Notes: generated by a model from the sequence alone, not told the origin. DNA of 64,000 nucleotides from Thermoanaerobacter wiegelii Rt8.B1 (GCF_000147695.2 NC_015958.1:536501-600500), one strand, 5' to 3'. Shown: positions 42,936 through 52,162, counted from the first letter of the stretch. Program-made: numbers and translations.

Positions 42936-45143
42936 ATGATTGACATAGAGGGTGTAGTTGAAGAAATAATTTTTAGAAATGAACAAAATGGTTATACGGT
43001 TTTAGAATTAAGTACCCAAGATTTAGTAGTCACTGCTGTAGGTTATATGCCTTATGTAAACATTGGGGAAAGAATTAAAATTGAAGGAGAATGGGTAGAA
43101 CATCCTGATTATGGTGAGCAAATTAGGGTTTTAAATTATGAAACCTTGGCTCCCACCACTTTAGAAGGAATAGAAAAGTTTTTATCTTCTGGCTTAATTC
43201 CTGGAATAGGTCCTGTTACAGCAAGAAAAATTGTAAAAAAGTTTGGCGTTGATTCTTTAAATATAATTGAAACTGCACCAGAAAGATTAAAAGAAATAAA
43301 AGGTCTAAGCGATGAGAAGATAAAAAGAATTTGTGAAGCTTATGAAATGCAAAAGGGCATAAAAGAAGTGATGGTGTTTTTGCAGGGGTACGGTATTTCC
43401 ACTGCAATGGCTATAAAGATTTATAAAGAATACGGAAACAACGCGATTGAAATTATTAAGCAAAACCCTTACAGATTGGCTGACGATATATTTGGAATAG
43501 GATTTAAAACTGCAGACAAAATAGCAGAGAGCCTAGGAGTTGACCCTCATTCTCTATATCGCATATCTTCTGGTACTCGATATGTTTTGATGCAGTATGC
43601 GGCAAATGGTCACACCTATGTGCCGAAAGAATTGTTAAAAAAAGAAGCAGCAAGTTTGTTAGAAGTAAGCGAAGAAGAAGTAGAAGATTCTTTTGTGCTT
43701 TTAGTACAAAATGAAAAAATACATATTGAAACTTTTGAAGATAATACTGTAGGAATCTACTATATACCTTATTATATAGCTGAATTACACACAGCAGAGA
43801 GATTGTTTAACATGACACTAATGGAAAATGAAGATTTAGGTTTAGATGTCCAAAAAGAAATTAGAAATTTTGAAAAAGAAACAGGTATTTTGTTGGCAGA
43901 AAATCAAAAATTGGCTGTAGAAGAAGCTGTTAAAAATTCTGTTGTTGTCATAACGGGAGGTCCAGGCACAGGAAAGACTACGATAATAAATTGTATAATA
44001 CGTATTTTTGAAAAAGCTGGTAAAAAAGTGGCTCTTGCAGCCCCAACAGGAAGAGCCGCAAAAAGGATAACAGAAGCTACTGGAAAAGAGGCAAAAACTA
44101 TTCATAGGCTTTTAGAGTATACTTATTCGGAAGAAGAAGGGAAGGGATTTAACAAAAATGAAAAAGACCCATTAAAGTACGACGTTATAATAGTTGACGA
44201 AGCTTCAATGGTAGATATATTGCTTATGAATGCTCTATTAAAAGCCATACCTATAGGAGCAAAGCTGATTTTAGTAGGGGATGCTGACCAACTTCCATCT
44301 GTTGGAGCGGGAAATGTCCTAAGAGATATAATAGACAGTGGCATAGTAAAAGTGATACGATTAAAAGAAATTTTTAGACAACAAAAGCAAAGCTTGATAG
44401 TGGTAAATGCTCACAAGATAAATAATGGAGAATATCCCGCCTATAACGATAAAAATAGTGATTTCTTTTTTATAAATGCCAACACACAAGAGGATATATT
44501 AAAAACCATATTGGAACTTGTGACAAACAGACTTCCTAAAGCTTATGGATTTCATCCTATTAATGATATTCAAGTACTCACCCCTATGAGAAAGGGGATA
44601 ATTGGTGTTCACAATTTAAATTTAGAACTGCAAAAAACATTAAATCCCCACGACAAAACTAAAGCCGAAAAAATAATGAAGGAGTTTGTCTTCAGGGTAG
44701 GGGATAAAGTGATGCAAATAAAAAATAATTACAAGATAAAATGGAAAAAAGGCGATGAAGAAGGAGAAGGAGTGTTTAACGGAGATATAGGAATAATCCA
44801 ATCAATAGACGAAGAATTACAGGAATTGACTGTATATTTTGACGATGAAAAATTTGTCACTTATGACTTTTCTGATTTGGATGAACTAAATTTGTCTTAT
44901 GCTATAACAGTGCACAAAAGCCAAGGCAGTGAATTTCCTGTTGTCATAATGCCAATTACTTATGGGCCTCCTATGCTACTTACAAGAAACCTTTTGTACA
45001 CCGCCGTTACAAGGGCAAAGAAATTGGTTATTTTGGTGGGTCAAGAGAAATATTTGAAATTTATGATTGACAACAATAGAATCTCAAAAAGATATTCAGG
45101 GCTTCTTTCAAGGCTTAAAAAAGCACTTTTGTATGTAAATTAA
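42936..45143 (+). CDS. recD2: ATP-dependent helicase RecD2
   Basis: SF1B 5'-3' DNA helicase not associated with RecBC, 735 residues. An N-terminal OB-like region (1-90) and helix-hairpin-helix repeats (GLIPGIGPVTARKIVKKFG, IFGIGFKTADKIAESLG) precede the helicase core. Walker A GGPGTGKT (341-348), motif II VDEASMVD, motif III GDADQLPSVG and motif VI YTAVTRAKK are visible, with UvrD_C_2 at the end (ITVHKSQGSEF). Involved in replication-fork and repair functions in Firmicutes. Confidence 0.94.
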   Translation: MIDIEGVVEEIIFRNEQNGYTVLELSTQDLVVTAVGYMPYVNIGERIKIEGEWVEHPDYGEQIRVLNYETLAPTTLEGIEKFLSSGLIPGIGPVTARKIVKKFGVDSLNIIETAPERLKEIKGLSDEKIKRICEAYEMQKGIKEVMVFLQGYGISTAMAIKIYKEYGNNAIEIIKQNPYRLADDIFGIGFKTADKIAESLGVDPHSLYRISSGTRYVLMQYAANGHTYVPKELLKKEAASLLEVSEEEVEDSFVLLVQNEKIHIETFEDNTVGIYYIPYYIAELHTAERLFNMTLMENEDLGLDVQKEIRNFEKETGILLAENQKLAVEEAVKNSVVVITGGPGTGKTTIINCIIRIFEKAGKKVALAAPTGRAAKRITEATGKEAKTIHRLLEYTYSEEEGKGFNKNEKDPLKYDVIIVDEASMVDILLMNALLKAIPIGAKLILVGDADQLPSVGAGNVLRDIIDSGIVKVIRLKEIFRQQKQSLIVVNAHKINNGEYPAYNDKNSDFFFINANTQEDILKTILELVTNRLPKAYGFHPINDIQVLTPMRKGIIGVHNLNLELQKTLNPHDKTKAEKIMKEFVFRVGDKVMQIKNNYKIKWKKGDEEGEGVFNGDIGIIQSIDEELQELTVYFDDEKFVTYDFSDLDELNLSYAITVHKSQGSEFPVVIMPITYGPPMLLTRNLLYTAVTRAKKLVILVGQEKYLKFMIDNNRISKRYSGLLSRLKKALLYVN

Positions 45144-45253
45144 ATTTTGCATTAAATAAAAGGGAATTTAGTGTAAAATGATAATTTTCAATTAATTTTA
45201 ACAGAAGAGTGCCGATATAGATTATAAGAAAAAATATTGTAAGGGGTAAAAAG

Positions 45254-45943
45254 ATGATTTTTTTAGACCTTTTATTTCCGCCAAAAACAACCTGTATTAT
45301 TTGTAAAACTGCTATAAAAACAGGATATTTATGTGACAAATGCAAAAGCACATTAAAATTTATTGAGGGTAATAGGTGTAGTATTTGTGGTAAACCAACA
45401 GACTATGAAGGAACATGTCCTGATTGTTTGGAACATGGTCATGAATTTAAACAAAATATAAGTCCTTTTGAATACGATGGTGTTGTAAAAGACTTAATAG
45501 GGCGGTTCAAATATTTCAAAGAGAGAGAATTGGCACCTTTTTTTGCAGACTATATGGCTGATGCAGTTAAAAAAATGAACTGGCCTATAGATGTCATAGT
45601 ACCTGTTCCTCTTCACAAAATTAGACTTGACGAAAGAGGTTACAATCAGTCAGAACTTTTGGCAAGAGAACTTTCTTATCGGTTGAATATTTTTATGTCT
45701 AAAGCTTTAAGAAGAGTGAGAAATACAACAACACAGACTGCTTTGCACAAAGAAGAGAGGATAGAAAACGTAAAGGGTGCTTTTAAAGTGACTTACAAAG
45801 ATACTATTGTTGGGAAAAATGCGCTACTGGTAGACGACGTGTTGACAACAGGTGCTACTTTGGACGAGTGTGCCAAAGTCTTAAAAGAAAATGGGGCAAA
45901 AGATGTATATGTGGTTACTATAGCAACTGGCAAAAATATGTGA
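45254..45943 (+). CDS. comFC: ComF family phosphoribosyltransferase-like protein
   Basis: A 229-residue protein of the ComFC family, needed for DNA uptake in competent Firmicutes. An N-terminal zinc-ribbon has four CxxC pairs (CIIC, CDKC, CSICG, CPDC). The C-terminal PRTase fold carries LVDDVLTTGATLDEC (PRPP loop). Here, as in many Firmicutes, it heads the flagellar late-gene run. RBS GTAAGGGG upstream of ATG 45254. Confidence 0.9.
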   Translation: MIFLDLLFPPKTTCIICKTAIKTGYLCDKCKSTLKFIEGNRCSICGKPTDYEGTCPDCLEHGHEFKQNISPFEYDGVVKDLIGRFKYFKERELAPFFADYMADAVKKMNWPIDVIVPVPLHKIRLDERGYNQSELLARELSYRLNIFMSKALRRVRNTTTQTALHKEERIENVKGAFKVTYKDTIVGKNALLVDDVLTTGATLDECAKVLKENGAKDVYVVTIATGKNM

Positions 45944-45980
45944 TGGGGAGTTTGAAGTATCAAAAAGGGGATGAAAGGAA

Positions 45981-46424
45981 ATGGAAATAAGAAATTGTAA
46001 AAGGTGCGGAAGGCTTTACACGTATACAGGAATTGATTTATGTCCAGAATGTTATAGACAGGATGAAGAAGATTTTATGAAAGTGCGGGATTATTTAGAT
46101 GCTCACCCTTCAGCTACCATGCTGGAAATATCTCAAAATACACAGGTTTCTACAAAGAAAATAATGGATTTTTTAAAGGAAGGCAGGCTTATTTTAACCT
46201 CTAATAACGTCAATATAGGTCTTAGGTGCGAAAAATGTGGTAAACCAATACTTACAGGTAGGTTTTGTGACGAGTGCAAAACCAAATTAGCTAAGGAATT
46301 AATGAAAGGCTATTCAATTCAATCCGAGGATAAAGAAGAAGAAAAACAAACAGGAGAAAGGCTGTACGTTTATGAAAACCAAAAAAGAAAAAATGATTTT
46401 TATATTAAACTTTTAAATTATTAA
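45981..46424 (+). CDS. flagellar operon protein YvyF-like
   Basis: A 147-residue protein of the TIGR03826/YvyF family found next to flgM in Firmicutes. N-terminal zinc-finger-like CKRCGRLYTYTGIDLCPEC, a central helix-turn-helix-like segment (MLEISQNTQVSTKKIMDFLKEG), then a second CEKCGKPILTGRFCDEC knuckle. Probably a regulatory or chaperone-like flagellar protein; its mechanism is not known to me. Confidence 0.85.
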   Translation: MEIRNCKRCGRLYTYTGIDLCPECYRQDEEDFMKVRDYLDAHPSATMLEISQNTQVSTKKIMDFLKEGRLILTSNNVNIGLRCEKCGKPILTGRFCDECKTKLAKELMKGYSIQSEDKEEEKQTGERLYVYENQKRKNDFYIKLLNY

Positions 46425-46457
46425 GTCGATATTAGTAGTAGTACGGGGGTGTTAAAA

Positions 46458-46733
46458 ATGAAAATTTATAACAACAATATTGAAAAAATAATGTCAGTTT
46501 ATCGAGTAGATCCGGTAGAAAAGGTTACCAGCAAGAAAGCGGAGATAAAAGATAAAGTTGAGATATCAGAAGAAGCAATTAAACTTGCACAAAGTTCAAA
46601 TGAATTTGAAAAGATTAAGAATCAAAAGATTGAAAACATAAAGTCAATGCTTAATGCAGGAACTTACAATGTAAAAGCTGAAGATGTAGCGGATGCTATT
46701 CTTAAGGGAATATTGTTGAATAAAAAAATTTAA
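46458..46733 (+). CDS. flgM: anti-sigma-28 factor FlgM
   Basis: Holds sigma-28 inactive until the hook-basal body is complete; 91 residues. The C-terminal half (KDKVEISEEAIKLAQ, RI-type linker, IKSMLNAGTYNVKAEDVADAIL) is the conserved sigma-binding region; the N terminus is disordered. GGGGGT lies 7 nt before ATG 46458; GTG 46449 falls in this RBS. Sigma-28 promoters at 8707 and 50824 are its targets in this window. Confidence 0.9.
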   Translation: MKIYNNNIEKIMSVYRVDPVEKVTSKKAEIKDKVEISEEAIKLAQSSNEFEKIKNQKIENIKSMLNAGTYNVKAEDVADAILKGILLNKKI

Positions 46734-46749
46734 AAAGGGTGTGCTGGCA

Positions 46750-47224
46750 ATGGCTAATAGCCAAAAGCTTGTAGATGTATTAAGGGGAGAAACAGAAATT
46801 TACAAAGTTTTATTAGACTTAGCGATAAAAAAACTGATATTATAATTGCAGGAAAAATAAAAAATTAGATGAAATAGTGCAAATAGAAAAGCAACTTATA
46901 AAGAAACTTATGGAATTAGAAGAGCAAAGAGAGGATATACTGGAGAAGATTGATATAGAAGGCAAAATGACAATAACCGACTTGATAGAATCCATTTCTT
47001 CAGAAGAAGCAGAAAACCTTAAAGATATCAAATATAATCTGACTAATATTTTAAAAGAACTTGAAGAAAGAAACAAATTAAATGCTGCTTTAATTGAACA
47101 AGCGTTAGAATATATAAACTATTCTATTCAAACAATATCAAGTGCCTTAGAAAGTGATAATGGTGTTTATGGGAATAGTGGCAATATAAAAAGATACACC
47201 AGCCTAATTGACAAAAAGGCATAG
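46750..47224 (+). pseudogene. flgN: flagellar export chaperone FlgN, two frameshifts
   Basis: Chaperone for FlgK and FlgL export. ATG 46750 opens a frame (VDVLRGETEIYKVLLDLAIKK) that stops at about 46845. The next part (TDIIIAGKIKK) is one frame back, and the long helical remainder (KLDEIVQIEKQLIKKLMELEEQ to 47224) one more frame back. Each switch falls in an A run: A7 at 46827-46833 and A6 at 46859-46864. Adding one A to each restores an uninterrupted FlgN of about 158 residues. Position between flgM and flgK confirms identity. Sequencing error or real inactivation, undecided. Confidence 0.85.
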
Positions 47225-47234
47225 GGGGATGAAG

Positions 47235-48677
47235 ATGTCTACTTTTCAAGGATTAGAAATAGCAAAGACAGGATTGTTTGTAAGCCAAAAGGCTTTGGAT
47301 GTCACTGGACACAATATTGCTAATGCTAATACCACTGGGTATACTCGTCAAGTAGTAGATATGGCCTCAATTGCACCACCCACTACTTTTGGCATGTATG
47401 ACCAATGGGGAAAAGCCATAGGAGAAGGCGTAAAAATACAGGATATAAGGCAAATCCGCGACCAATTTTTAGACAATCAATACAGAAGGGAAAATAAATT
47501 TTTGGGCGAATGGGAAACAAAAGCGCAAGTTTTGGCCGCTGTTGAAAATATATTTAACGAACCTTCGGATAGCGGAATAAGCACAGTGCTTAATGACTTT
47601 TTTAATTCCCTTCAAGAACTTGCTAAAAACCCAGAAAGTTTAACTGTAAGAGCGGAAGTTAGAGAACGAGCTATTGCTCTTGCTGATACTTTTAATACTG
47701 TATATCAGCATCTTAATGATAAATTGAATGAATTAAATTCTACCATACAAAGTAGAATTGCCGAAATAAATTCATATGCCGACAGAATAAGCAAATTAAA
47801 TAATGAAATATATAGATTTGAACTTAGCGGACAAACAGCAAATGACTTACGAGACCAGAGAAATCTCCTTGTTGATCAACTTTCTAAACTTGTCAACATC
47901 ACCACATATGAAGATTCTAATGGAAATTTCAGGATTGATATAGCGGGACAAGCCTTGGTAGATGGGTCAACTGCGTTTACTATGGGTATTGACAAGGATG
48001 GAAAAGTAGTATGGGATTTGACAGGGTCATCTGTAAATCCTTCGAGTGGTATATTAAAAGGCTTACTTGATATGAGAGATGGAGATGGCAGCAACGGGAT
48101 AAAAGGAATACCATATTATATAAATGAATGGAATAAATTAGCATATAGTATAGCACAAGCGATAAATGAAGTACATAAAGCAGGTTATGGACTTGATAGC
48201 TCAACAAATATTCCTCTTTTTACTGATTTTGCAGATCCGTATGACCCTGTAGTTAAATATGCTCAATTAATTAAAGTCAGTTCAGATATTCTCGATTCAA
48301 ATGGCCTTCAAAAAATAGCTGCAGCATCAAGTAGTGCAACTCTTCCGGGTGACAATACAAATGCTTTGTTGCTTATAAATCTTAGAGACCAAGGTATTCC
48401 AGAACTGGATGGAGCAACTTTTGACGACTTTGCAAGGTCTTTAATATCAAATCTTGGAGTGGATGCACAGCAGGCCAATATGATGCAACAAAATCAGCAG
48501 GTCATGGTAAAACAAATTGATTTAAACAGACAATCGGTATCTGGAGTATCTTTAGATGAAGAGATGACAAACATGATAAAGTATCAAAAATCCTATGCTG
48601 CTTCTGCAAGAGTGATAACAGCTATGGACGAACTTTTAGATACTCTTATAAATAGAATGGGCATTGTAGGAAGATAA
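47235..48677 (+). CDS. flgK: flagellar hook-associated protein 1 FlgK
   Basis: Joins hook to filament; 480 residues. The N-terminal rod motif region STFQGLEIAKTGLFVSQKALDVTGHNIANANTTGYTRQ splits into typical heptad and ANANTTGY motifs, and the C terminus (SLDEEMTNMIKYQKSYAASARVITAMDELLDTLIN) forms the D0 coiled coil. Start ATG 47235 is 6 nt after AGGGGG; ATG 47229 touches the RBS. Confidence 0.94.
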   Translation: MSTFQGLEIAKTGLFVSQKALDVTGHNIANANTTGYTRQVVDMASIAPPTTFGMYDQWGKAIGEGVKIQDIRQIRDQFLDNQYRRENKFLGEWETKAQVLAAVENIFNEPSDSGISTVLNDFFNSLQELAKNPESLTVRAEVRERAIALADTFNTVYQHLNDKLNELNSTIQSRIAEINSYADRISKLNNEIYRFELSGQTANDLRDQRNLLVDQLSKLVNITTYEDSNGNFRIDIAGQALVDGSTAFTMGIDKDGKVVWDLTGSSVNPSSGILKGLLDMRDGDGSNGIKGIPYYINEWNKLAYSIAQAINEVHKAGYGLDSSTNIPLFTDFADPYDPVVKYAQLIKVSSDILDSNGLQKIAAASSSATLPGDNTNALLLINLRDQGIPELDGATFDDFARSLISNLGVDAQQANMMQQNQQVMVKQIDLNRQSVSGVSLDEEMTNMIKYQKSYAASARVITAMDELLDTLINRMGIVGR

Positions 48678-48693
48678 AAGGTAGGTGTAAAAA

Positions 48694-49587
48694 ATGAGAG
48701 TTACTGACGGAATGCTTGTTACGAATTTTTTGAATGACTATAACAATAACCTTGAACGGTTACAAAAAAATCAAAATATGTTATCTACAGGAAAAAGAAT
48801 ATCGAGGCCTTCTGATGACCCTGTTGCAGTAGCTGCAAGCCTACGTATTCGAACAGATATGGCAAGAAACGACGCTTATACCAAAAATGCTGATGATGCA
48901 AAATCATGGTTAGATATTACTGACTCTGCATTGAGTCAATTGAATGACCTGTTACAACGTACAAGAGAATTAGCAGTTGAGGGATCTAATGGGACTTTGA
49001 CACAAGAAGATATGCAAAAAATAGTTAACGAGATAGAGCAGTTAAAAGCACAGATGATACAAGTTGGGAATACTCAATACAATGGAAGATATATATTTGC
49101 AGGTTTTAAAACTACAACCCAGCCTTTTAGTGAGACCAATAATTCTTATAGTGGTGATAATGGTATAATAGAGTTTGAAATGGGACCAGGAGGAAACAAA
49201 ATAGCTGTAAATGTAACTGGAGACAAAGTTTTTAATGTAGATTCGACAGGAACTTCTCAACTTCTTGTTATGATGGATAATCTAAAAAGCGCTTTAGACT
49301 CGGGAGATCATCAGGCTTTAAGCAATTTAATAGCTGATGTGGATAAGCAGATGGAAAATGTATTGGCAGTAAGAGCAGAAGTGGGTGCAAAATCAAACAG
49401 AATTGACCTCATACAAAACAGGCTCCAAAATGATAACTACAATTTCACAGCTCTTCTTTCAAAAAATGAAGATGCAGATTTGGCACAGGTTATTACAAAT
49501 CTTCAAATGGATGAAAATGTATATAGAGCTTCATTAGCTGCAGGTGCGCGTATTATACAGCCCAGTCTTATAGACTTTTTAAGGTGA
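48694..49587 (+). CDS. flgL: flagellar hook-associated protein 3 FlgL
   Basis: Second hook-filament junction protein, 297 residues, flagellin-like. N-terminal RVTDGMLVTNFLNDYNNNLERLQKNQNMLSTGKRI and RPSDDPVAVAASLRIR are typical; C-terminal helix ends with NLQMDENVYRASLAAGARIIQPSLIDFL. Sixteen bases after flgK. Its stop overlaps the possible GTG of the next gene. Confidence 0.94.
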   Translation: MRVTDGMLVTNFLNDYNNNLERLQKNQNMLSTGKRISRPSDDPVAVAASLRIRTDMARNDAYTKNADDAKSWLDITDSALSQLNDLLQRTRELAVEGSNGTLTQEDMQKIVNEIEQLKAQMIQVGNTQYNGRYIFAGFKTTTQPFSETNNSYSGDNGIIEFEMGPGGNKIAVNVTGDKVFNVDSTGTSQLLVMMDNLKSALDSGDHQALSNLIADVDKQMENVLAVRAEVGAKSNRIDLIQNRLQNDNYNFTALLSKNEDADLAQVITNLQMDENVYRASLAAGARIIQPSLIDFLR

Positions 49588-49592
49588 TAATT

Positions 49593-50150
49593 ATGAACAT
49601 AGTTATACATCAAACTTTTGGCAGGATAGGTATAGACACTACTCCTGCCCAAATTTCTATAGAAAGCCAAAAAGCAGACCTTGAAATAAAACAAATACCT
49701 GCAAAAATACAAATAGACCAAAAACTTCCTCAGGTACATATAGATCAGTATCAATGCTTTTATGAAGCAGGCCTTAAAAATATTTTTGACCTTGTACACG
49801 ATGAGGCACAGTGGAGTAAGCAAATAGCACTTGATGCAATAGGTAAAATTGCTGAAGATGGGCGTTTTCTTGCTTCTATAGAAAACCATCAAAATGCTAT
49901 TGCAGAGTTAGCTAAAAAGGCGATGGAACATGAGGTTACATTTACAATTGACCTCATGCCAAAATCAAGACCTAAAATATGGTTTGAAGGATATTTAAAT
50001 ATAAATTGGCAATTAGGCGGCGTAGAGATAAAAGCGACACCCCACAAGCCTCAAGTATCAGTAGCACCGGCACATGTAAACATATATATGAGGCAATATC
50101 CATCAATAAAGATACAATATGTAGGAAATAATGTCGATAGGAGAATATGA
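49593..50150 (+). CDS. DUF6470 (YviE-like) protein
   Basis: A 185-residue protein of the YviE/DUF6470 family always found between flgL and fliW in Firmicutes. Beta-rich N terminus with repeated short QI/EI strands (AQISIESQKADLEI, AKIQIDQKLPQVHID), then a helical middle. ATG 49593 follows AAGGTGAT; a GTG at 49584 overlaps flgL and the RBS. Role unknown but linked to flagellar assembly. Confidence 0.85.
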   Translation: MNIVIHQTFGRIGIDTTPAQISIESQKADLEIKQIPAKIQIDQKLPQVHIDQYQCFYEAGLKNIFDLVHDEAQWSKQIALDAIGKIAEDGRFLASIENHQNAIAELAKKAMEHEVTFTIDLMPKSRPKIWFEGYLNINWQLGGVEIKATPHKPQVSVAPAHVNIYMRQYPSIKIQYVGNNVDRRI

Positions 50151-50165
50151 AAGTGAGGAATTAAT

Positions 50166-50618
50166 ATGCAGATAAATACAAAAAACTTTGGTATCATAGA
50201 GTATAACCCTGAAGATGTAATTTACTTCGAAGAAGGAATACCCGGCTTTGAAAACTTACACAATTTTTTAATAATCACTGACAACAAAGAAGACATGCCT
50301 TTTAAATGGCTTCAATCAATAGATGATACTGACATAGCTTTTGTAATTATGGACCCTCGTGTGTTTAAACCTAATTATACTTTTGAAATTGATGAAGAAT
50401 TAAAAGAAGAACTTCAAATAGAGGATGTAAACCACCTTCTTGTATACGTAATCGTAGTAATCCCTGATGAAATAGAAAAAATGACAGCAAACCTAAAAGC
50501 CCCTATAATTATAAATGCTAAAAATAACAAAGGCAAACAAATTATTCTTGACAATGATGAATATTTAATAAAGCATCCAATATTGGAGGAACTTAAAAAT
50601 GCTTATTCTAACGCGTAA
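50166..50618 (+). CDS. fliW: flagellar assembly factor FliW
   Basis: A 150-residue protein that binds flagellin and also sequesters CsrA, so it couples flagellin secretion to hag translation. Motifs FGIIEYNPEDVIYFEEGIPGFE and FKWLQSIDDTDIAFVIMDP are diagnostic. Overlaps csrA by 20 nt. Confidence 0.94.
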   Translation: MQINTKNFGIIEYNPEDVIYFEEGIPGFENLHNFLIITDNKEDMPFKWLQSIDDTDIAFVIMDPRVFKPNYTFEIDEELKEELQIEDVNHLLVYVIVVIPDEIEKMTANLKAPIIINAKNNKGKQIILDNDEYLIKHPILEELKNAYSNA

Positions 50619-50826
50619 AGTAGGTCAAGCCATAATTATAGGGGAAGATATAGAAATTAAAATATTGGAAATTGACGATGGTCAAATAAAATTGGGGATT
50701 ACTGCACCAAAAAATATATCTGTTTTAAGAAAAGAGCTTATAGAAATCAAAGACGAAAACATAAAAGCCGCATCTGTAAACAAAGAAGCTTTGAGTAAAA
50801 TAGAAAATTTTATTAAAAAACGCTAA
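50599..50826 (+). CDS. csrA: translational regulator CsrA
   Basis: RNA-binding dimer of 75 residues that represses flagellin translation in Firmicutes. N-terminal MLILTRKVGQAIIIGEDIEI and the RNA-contacting GITAPKNISVLRKE are canonical. Starts inside fliW, ensuring coupled synthesis of CsrA and its antagonist. Target hairpin at 50910 in the hag leader. Confidence 0.95.
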   Translation: MLILTRKVGQAIIIGEDIEIKILEIDDGQIKLGITAPKNISVLRKELIEIKDENIKAASVNKEALSKIENFIKKR

Positions 50827-50850
50827 AGTAAATTAAAAATATATCGATAT
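50824..50850 (+). promoter_or_regulatory. sigma-28 promoter of flagellin
   Basis: TAAA (50824-50827), 15 nt, ATCGATAT (50843-50850), close to TAAA-N15-GCCGATAA. It begins at the csrA stop codon, about 100 nt before hag. Confidence 0.8.
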
Positions 50851-50909
50851 ATATAGTGAAAACAAAAGATAAAGCAGTTGGCCAACTGTGGACCTTAAAA
50901 ACTTAAAAA

Positions 50910-50944
50910 GGCAAGGATGCCAAATAAAAATTCAAGGAGGAAGG
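50910..50944 (+). promoter_or_regulatory. CsrA-binding hairpin and RBS of flagellin
   Basis: GGC-AAGGAT-GCC (50910-50921) puts an ARGGAT motif in a hairpin loop, the preferred CsrA site. A second GGA lies in the Shine-Dalgarno region AAGGAGGAAGG (50934-50944), so a CsrA dimer could bridge both and block ribosomes, as known for hag in Bacillus. The palindrome CAGTTGGCCAACTG at 50875-50888 forms another leader stem. Confidence 0.8.
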
Positions 50945-50948
50945 TAAA

Positions 50949-52131
50949 ATGATTATCAACCACAACTTAAGCGCGTTAAACGCATGGAGAGCACTTTCAA
51001 TTAATACTACCAACACACAAAAAGTGTTAGAAAAACTTTCATCAGGTTATAGAATCAACAGAGCTGGTGACGACGCAGCAGGCCTTGCAATTTCAGAAAA
51101 AATGAGAGCACAAATAGCTGGTTTGAATCAAGCTCAAAGGAACGCTCAAGATGGTATATCACTCATTCAAACAGCGGAAGGTGCATTAACTGAAACTCAT
51201 GCAATACTTCAAAGAATGAGAGAACTTGTTGTACAGGCAGGTAACTTGGGTACCAATCAGAGCGAGGATTTACAGGCAATTCAAGACGAAATAAATCGTT
51301 TAAATGAAGAAATTACAGGTATTAGCCAGCGTACTCAGTTTAATGGAAAAACGTTACTTAATGGAGATTATTCAACTACAGCATTGGTATTCCAAATAGG
51401 TGCTAATCAAGGACAACAAATGAGTTTAACAATTGGTGCAATGGATGCTAGTACATTAGGAGTGGAAGGCATATCCGTAGCAACTTTCTCAACTTCTGCG
51501 GATATTGATACTGCATTGAGTGCGATTGATAATGCCATTAATACGGTTTCTTCTCAGCGTTCTGCTTTAGGTGCTACACAGAATCGTTTAGAACATACAA
51601 TTAATAACTTAGGTGTAGCTTCAGAAAACTTAACAGCTGCAGAATCCCGTATAAGAGATGTAGACATGGCAAAAGCGATGATGGAATTCACAAAAGACAA
51701 CATACTAAATCAAGCAGCGACAGCAATGCTTGAGGGAATGGCAGCATGAGCCATTTCTCACAGGCGTCCTGAGAAGCAATTCTCAGGAGTATCACCGGGT
51801 GAATTGCTGGAAAAGCCTTAGAGCCCTTTATACCACAGCATAGCCGGAAACGGCAAGTGCGATGGTTTGAAAAATAAAGGGATTGGCCAACCAGCAGCCA
51901 AGCTCCTGTACCGAAAGGTTGGAGAAGGTTCAACGATCAGGACATACCACCTATGGGCATAAAGCCTATGGTGATGAAGTCCGTAGGGTTAAAATATTTA
52001 GCCCGAAGCGCCCGGCTCCTATCAGATGACTGATAGGATGAAGATATGATCTATTCGGTATCCGAAAGGAACCGGCCTGGAGAGCTCAGGCAAATCAATT
52101 ACCACAGACAGTATTGCAATTACTAAGATAA
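50949..52131 (+). CDS. hag: flagellin, split by a group I intron
   Basis: Filament protein. Exon 1 is 50949-51730 and exon 2 is 52083-52131; joined they give 276 residues. The N-terminal D0/D1 region (MIINHNLSALNAWRAL, LSSGYRINRAGDDAAGLAISE) and C-terminal D1 are normal. Without splicing the frame stops at 51749 after AMLEGMAA, losing the last part of D0. Splicing gives MLAQANQLPQTVLQLLR, the standard flagellin end. A compact 276-residue form with almost no D2/D3. Expression is set by sigma-28, CsrA/FliW and splicing. Confidence 0.93.
51731..52082 (+). ncRNA. group I self-splicing intron (ORF-less) in flagellin
   Basis: The four conserved core elements are present. P is AATTGCTGGAAA (51802-51813) and Q is AACCAGCAGCCAAGC (51889-51903), pairing TTGCTGG with CCAGCAG (P4). 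R is GTTCAACGATCAGGACA (51928-51944) and S is AAGATATGATC (52041-52051), pairing GATCA with TGATC (P7). Exon 1 ends in T, the intron ends in G (rule-conforming) and the junction restores the flagellin frame. 352 nt, no ORF. The 5' junction could shift by a base or two. Confidence 0.92.
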
Positions 52132-52135
52132 TTTA

Positions 52136-52156
52136 AAGGGAGGCTTTGCCTCCCTT
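52136..52156 (+). terminator. flagellin terminator hairpin, left copy of the IS1182 target duplication
   Basis: AAGGGAGGC, loop TTT, GCCTCCCTT: perfect 9-bp stem 4 nt after the flagellin stop. The identical 21 bp recur at 54380-54400 beyond the IS, so this hairpin is both the terminator and the duplicated target. Confidence 0.88.
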
Positions 52157-52162
52157 CAGTTT

